8,461 nucleotides of DNA from Actinomycetes bacterium (GTDB lineage: Bacteria; Actinomycetota; Actinomycetes; Propionibacteriales; Propionibacteriaceae): assembly GCA_023387135.1 (NCBI GenBank), contig JAEWIK010000267.1:1-8461 (forward strand), given 5' to 3'. Made by a program: the position numbers and the translations under genes. The notes under the pieces are model-generated. The model was not told the DNA's origin, searched no databases, and was given only the letters and a program-made list of their open reading frames with translations. Position 1 is the first letter of the stretch, and each line of letters starts with the position of its first letter. This document shows, one piece after another, positions 5,208 to 8,461 of this stretch.

Positions 5208-7778
5208 ATGCGCTACGGCCACTTCGACACCGACCGCGACGAGTACGTCATCGACCGCGTGGACGTGCCGGCCTCCTGGATCAACTACCTCGGCGTCGAG
5301 GACTGGTGCACTGTCATCAACCAGAACGCCGGCGGCTACTCCTTCTACAGGTCGAGCCAGCAGGGACGGGTGACCCGCTTCCGTCCCAATGGCGTCCCGC
5401 TGGACCGTCCGGGCCACTACGTCTACCTGCGCGACGACGCGGACGGCGACTACTGGTCGACCTCCTGGCAGCCGGTCGGCAAACCCCTCGCCGAGCCGGA
5501 GGATCGCACACCGAAGTCGGTGCACGATGCTCCACGCGACCTGGGCAGCGCCTCTTACCGGACCCGCCACGGGCTTTCCTACTCGGTCTTCGAGTCGAGC
5601 TACCGGGGCATCGACGCCAGCCAGCGGGTCTTCGTCCCGCTCGGCGACGACGTCGAGATCTGGGACGTGAGCGTCACCAACAACTCCCCCGAGCCGCGGA
5701 CGCTGAGCCTGTTCGGCTACGTCGAGTTCTCGTACCACTCCGTGCAGATCGACAACGAGAACTTCCAGATGTCGCTCTACGCCTCGGGCTCGGACTACTC
5801 CGACGGCATCATCGAGTACGACTTCTACTACGAGCCGTGGACCTACCACTACTTCACCTCGACGCTGGATCCGGTGGGTTTCGACAGCCTCAGGGACGCC
5901 TTCCTCGGCGCGTACCGGACGGAGTCCAACCCGCTCGCCGTCGAGCGCGGCTGCTCGGGCAGCCAGGGCACGACGGGCAACCACTGCGGCGCGCTGCAGC
6001 ACCGCCTCACGCTCCAGCCGGGCGAGACGCGGAGGTTCTGCTACCTGCTGGGGTACGGGCGCCGCGCCGTGGGTGCGTCGGTGAGGGCCAAGTACTCCAC
6101 GCCTGAAGCCGTGGACGCCGCCGTCGAGGAGTTGGCGGCGTACTGGCGGGCCAAGCAGTCGGTCTTCGCCCTCGACACCCCGTCGCAGGCGATGAACACG
6201 CTGCTGGGGACCTGGACCCTGCTGCAGGCGGAGACGTGTGTCGTGTGGTCGCGGTTCGCGTCGTTCGTCGAGGTCGGCGGACGGGTGGGCCTCGGCTACC
6301 GCGACACCGCCCAGGACATCATGAGCGTCGCCCACACCAACCCCGGCAAGGTGAAGCAGCGGATCCTCGAACTGCTCCACGGGCAGATGTCGTGGGGCTA
6401 CGGCCTGCACCTCTTCGACCCGCTGCTGTTCGAGAGCCCGCGCGACGACATCCCCGGCGGGGTGAAGCTCCCGACGGTGGTGCCGTCGTCGGCGTCCGAC
6501 CTGCTGCACGGCTTGAAGGACGCCTGCTCCGACGACCACCTGTGGCTCGTCCCCTCGGTGCTGGAGTACGTCAAGGAGACGGGCGACCTCGCCCTGCTCT
6601 CCCAGGTGGTGGAGTTCGCCGACTCCGACGCCTCGTTCGACGAGCGGGCGGCGATCATGGGACGGGAACCCGCCGAACGCTTCGACCCGGCGCCGGCGAC
6701 CGTCTACGAACACCTCCGGCGGGCCATCGAGTTCACCGCCGAGCAGGTGGCCGAGAACGGCATCGCGAAGGGCCTGCGCGCCGACTGGAACGACTGCCTC
6801 AACCTCGGCGGCGGACAGACGGCCCTGGTGACCTTCCTGCACATCTGGGCGGCGAAGGCGCTCGCCGACGCGGTCGGCAGGCTCGCCGCCGCGGAGCCCG
6901 GCCGGGCGGCCTTCTGGAACGACGAACGAGCCCGCCTGGAGGAGATCGCCGACAGGGTCACCACCGCCGCGAACGCCGAACTGTGGGACGGCGAGTGGTT
7001 CATCAGGGGGTACACCCGCGACGGCGTGAAGATCGGTTCCGCCGAGAACCAGGAGGGGCGTATCTTCCTCGAACACATGCCGTGGGCGGTGATCTCGGGA
7101 GCCGCGCCGCGGGACCGCGCGGTGAAGGCGCTCGACGCCGTCCGCACCCACCTGGCGAGCGAGTACGGCACCCACCTGTGCTGGCCGAGCTACACGAAGG
7201 TGGACGACACGATCGGCTACGTCACCCGCGTGTACCCGGGGGTGAAGGAGAACGGGGCGATCTTCAGCCACCCGAACGCCTGGCCGATCATCGCCGAGAC
7301 CATTCTCGGACGGGGCGCGCAGGCGATGGCGTACTACGACGAGCTCGCACCGTTCCACTCCAACGACTCGGTCGAGGTGCGGGGTGCCGAGCCGTACGTG
7401 TACGCGCAGTTCCTCTACGGCCGCGACCACGAGTACTACGGCAAGGCGCAGAACCCGTGGCTGACGGGAACGGCGGGCTGGATGTACACGGCCGCGACCA
7501 AGTACATCCTCGGTGTGCGTCCCGACTACGACGGCCTGGTGATCGACCCGTGCATCCCGCCGGCGTGGGAAGGCTTCACCGTCACGCGGCGGTGGCGGGG
7601 CGCCACCTACTCCATCGAGGTGCGCAATCCTTCGAGTGCCGGCACCGGTGTCGCCTCGGTGACGGTGGACGGCCGGGCCCTCGACCCTGTCGACGACGCC
7701 ACCCGCGGCCGGAAGCTGGCACGCCTGCCGCTGCCCCAGCCCGGAGCCACCCACCAGGTAGTAGTCACGCTGGGCTGA
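5208..7778 (+). CDS. chbP: GH94 phosphorylase, probable N,N'-diacetylchitobiose phosphorylase
   Basis: This inverting disaccharide phosphorylase (856 aa) would split (GlcNAc)2 with phosphate into GlcNAc-1-phosphate and GlcNAc in the cytoplasm. The N-terminus (MRYGHFD, then WINYLG and NAGGYSFYRS) is the GH94 beta-sandwich. The (alpha/alpha)6 barrel holds Arg349, Arg359, Arg365 and Asp366 in SRFASF...GGR...GYRD, and DWNDC at 526-530 with Asp529 as the probable general acid. ChbP-type rather than cellobiose-phosphorylase features are TCVVWSRFASF, CSDDHLWL and DWNDCLNLGGG; cellobiose phosphorylases have, from memory, NDDPLWL and DWNDCLNLNCF at the last two. The C-terminus carries NPWLTGTAGW and VDPCIP. 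Two segments, about residues 95-116 and 420-445, look like insertions relative to the Vibrio enzyme as I recall it. The ATG at 5208 follows AAGGA at 5 nt. The end overlaps the opposing DUF2809 gene by 14 nt. Cellobiose specificity remains possible but less likely. Confidence 0.88.
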   Translation: MRYGHFDTDRDEYVIDRVDVPASWINYLGVEDWCTVINQNAGGYSFYRSSQQGRVTRFRPNGVPLDRPGHYVYLRDDADGDYWSTSWQPVGKPLAEPEDRTPKSVHDAPRDLGSASYRTRHGLSYSVFESSYRGIDASQRVFVPLGDDVEIWDVSVTNNSPEPRTLSLFGYVEFSYHSVQIDNENFQMSLYASGSDYSDGIIEYDFYYEPWTYHYFTSTLDPVGFDSLRDAFLGAYRTESNPLAVERGCSGSQGTTGNHCGALQHRLTLQPGETRRFCYLLGYGRRAVGASVRAKYSTPEAVDAAVEELAAYWRAKQSVFALDTPSQAMNTLLGTWTLLQAETCVVWSRFASFVEVGGRVGLGYRDTAQDIMSVAHTNPGKVKQRILELLHGQMSWGYGLHLFDPLLFESPRDDIPGGVKLPTVVPSSASDLLHGLKDACSDDHLWLVPSVLEYVKETGDLALLSQVVEFADSDASFDERAAIMGREPAERFDPAPATVYEHLRRAIEFTAEQVAENGIAKGLRADWNDCLNLGGGQTALVTFLHIWAAKALADAVGRLAAAEPGRAAFWNDERARLEEIADRVTTAANAELWDGEWFIRGYTRDGVKIGSAENQEGRIFLEHMPWAVISGAAPRDRAVKALDAVRTHLASEYGTHLCWPSYTKVDDTIGYVTRVYPGVKENGAIFSHPNAWPIIAETILGRGAQAMAYYDELAPFHSNDSVEVRGAEPYVYAQFLYGRDHEYYGKAQNPWLTGTAGWMYTAATKYILGVRPDYDGLVIDPCIPPAWEGFTVTRRWRGATYSIEVRNPSSAGTGVASVTVDGRALDPVDDATRGRKLARLPLPQPGATHQVVVTLG

Positions 7779-8166
7779 CGGGTTCGGCGTTCCTCCGTCG
7801 CCGGAGTACGGCTTCGAAGACCGCGATCCCGGCGCAGCCGGCGAAGTAACAGGCGATGTCAGCGAGGTCGAAGACCGACCCGACGATCACGCCGGTGGCA
7901 CTTCGCTGGTCGATGCCGAGCCGACCTGCCAGGTCGGCGTACTGGGCGAGTTCGACAGCGACGGCGAAGAGGAAGATCCACAGCGGGAGCAGCCGCGCCT
8001 CGTTTCTCACGAACGTCCTGACGAGGCAGTAGATGAGGACGACCACCAGCACATCTCCCAGGTAGCCCCTCACGACGCCCCCCGTGACGAAGAGCGCGAT
8101 GGCCACCTCGATGGCCAGCAGAACGAGGAATGCGCCCAGGTACCGCAGGCTTATGCCTGTCCTCAC
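7765..8166 (-). CDS. DUF2809 family small membrane protein
   Basis: This is a 133-aa integral membrane protein of unknown function that I recognise as DUF2809. Four hydrophobic segments are visible (roughly residues 8-27, 36-53, 59-76 and 103-122), with a basic C-terminal tail containing RRRR. Family-like features are the R-x-Y-L-G-D segment at 33-38 before the second helix, a glutamate and glutamine in V-E-L-A-Q-Y at 71-76, and F-D-L-A-D-I-A-C-Y at 99-107 in the last helix. I chose GTG at 8166 because GAGGAGG stands 4 nt upstream of it. An in-frame GTG at 8202 would add 12 non-hydrophobic residues and has no comparable site. The 3' end overlaps the phosphorylase gene tail to tail by 14 nt. 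Nothing links it functionally to the sugar operon. Confidence 0.82.
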   Translation of the reverse strand: MRTGISLRYLGAFLVLLAIEVAIALFVTGGVVRGYLGDVLVVVLIYCLVRTFVRNEARLLPLWIFLFAVAVELAQYADLAGRLGIDQRSATGVIVGSVFDLADIACYFAGCAGIAVFEAVLRRRRNAEPVSPA

Positions 8167-8355
8167 GACGCCTCCTCGTTCCCCGGTTGCCGCCGCCCTC
8201 ACGACCCTACCTTCGCACTTCGGCGGCCGACGGGACGACGTCCATGATCGTGCGGCCCGCTGAGGCGGCGTCCCTTCTACGCTGTTCGCTCGGAAGCGAT
8301 GTGCTGATCGTGGTATCAGGGGCGGCTTGCCGCGCTCTGGTGAGGTGTGAACACA
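8167..8355. other. Divergent intergenic region with two short inverted repeats
   Basis: This 189-nt spacer separates the minus-strand DUF2809 gene from the plus-strand gene at the right edge, so it should hold both promoters. I found no convincing -35/-10 pair on either strand. A TAGGGT hexamer on the minus strand (8204-8209) fits the loose actinobacterial -10 pattern TANNNT but has no good -35. Two short odd-length inverted repeats are visible: TCGGC-G-GCCGA at 8220-8230 and GGAC-GAC-GTCC at 8233-8243. They are too short to call operators in DNA of this composition. Confidence 0.35.
8171..8177 (-). promoter_or_regulatory. Ribosome binding site of the DUF2809 gene
   Basis: On the minus strand this reads GAGGAGG, ending 4 nt before the GTG at 8166. 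It decides between that start and the upstream in-frame GTG at 8202. Confidence 0.65.
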
Positions 8356-8461
8356 ATGGTCGTCATGAGCGCCCCTGACCGGTCGCGCCCGGACTTCGGC
8401 TCGCAGGACCCGCCGGAACCCTCGGAACAGCCTGTGGAGGCGACCCGCTGGGAACTCGCCG
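8356..8461 (+). CDS. 5' end of an unidentified gene, truncated by the window edge
   Basis: An open frame starts at ATG 8356 and runs without a stop to the end of the window (35 codons visible). GAGGTG at 8342-8347 is 8 nt upstream, a good distance. A second in-frame ATG at 8365 would be 17 nt away and is less likely. The visible N-terminus is polar, acidic and rich in proline and serine (for example PPEPSEQPVEA), so it is probably a disordered cytoplasmic leader before a folded or membrane domain outside the window. Codon third positions are G/C-rich like the other genes. I cannot name a family. Confidence 0.55.
   Translation, partial: MVVMSAPDRSRPDFGSQDPPEPSEQPVEATRWELA

Noticed and set aside
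7793..7806. Hairpin CTCCG-TCGC-CGGAG 14 nt after the phosphorylase stop as a terminator
   Set aside because: Only five base pairs, no T-tract on either side, and it lies inside the DUF2809 coding sequence.
8281..8355. Promoter for the right-edge gene around TTCGCT (8285-8290) and TATCAG (8314-8319)
   Set aside because: The hexamers match consensus poorly and their spacing (23 nt) is too long.
8130..8378. Plus-strand 82-aa open frame spanning the DUF2809 5' end and the intergenic region
   Set aside because: No ribosome binding site, serine/arginine-rich low-information translation, and overlap with better supported genes on both sides.

Overview
The window comes from a high-GC Gram-positive bacterium, most likely an actinomycete. 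The grounds are the strong G/C bias at third codon positions, frequent GTG starts, GGAGG-type ribosome binding sites, tightly overlapping genes, and a CUT1 sugar transporter with no ATPase gene beside it, an arrangement common in actinobacteria that use a shared MsiK-type ATPase. Frequent AGG arginine codons hint at a Propionibacteriaceae-like lineage, but this is a weak guess.

Positions 112-7778 form one plus-strand operon of five genes. They are a MalF-type permease (112-1059), a MalG-type permease (1059-2000, 1-nt overlap), a ROK-family sugar kinase (2003-2965, 2-nt gap), a fused GlmU-like nucleotidyltransferase/phosphohexomutase (2962-5169, 4-nt overlap), and a GH94 phosphorylase (5208-7778, 38-nt gap). 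The GH94 protein has motifs of N,N'-diacetylchitobiose phosphorylase rather than cellobiose phosphorylase. The substrate-binding protein that should feed the permeases is not in the window and probably lies just to the left.

Read together, the genes describe import of a disaccharide, most likely (GlcNAc)2 from chitin. Phosphorolysis would give GlcNAc-1-phosphate plus GlcNAc. The ROK kinase would phosphorylate the free sugar, and the fused enzyme would handle the sugar-1-phosphate. That fused protein sits at a branch point. Its mutase half can send sugar-1-P to sugar-6-P for catabolism, and its nucleotidyltransferase half could in principle make UDP-GlcNAc directly for cell-wall synthesis. The nucleotidyltransferase half has a shortened, altered signature loop, so its activity is uncertain. 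This branch-point enzyme is the most interesting item in the window.

Downstream, a small DUF2809 membrane protein gene lies on the minus strand (7765-8166). Its end overlaps the end of the phosphorylase gene by 14 nt. A 189-nt divergent intergenic region follows (8167-8355), and then the 5' end of an unidentified plus-strand gene that runs off the right edge.
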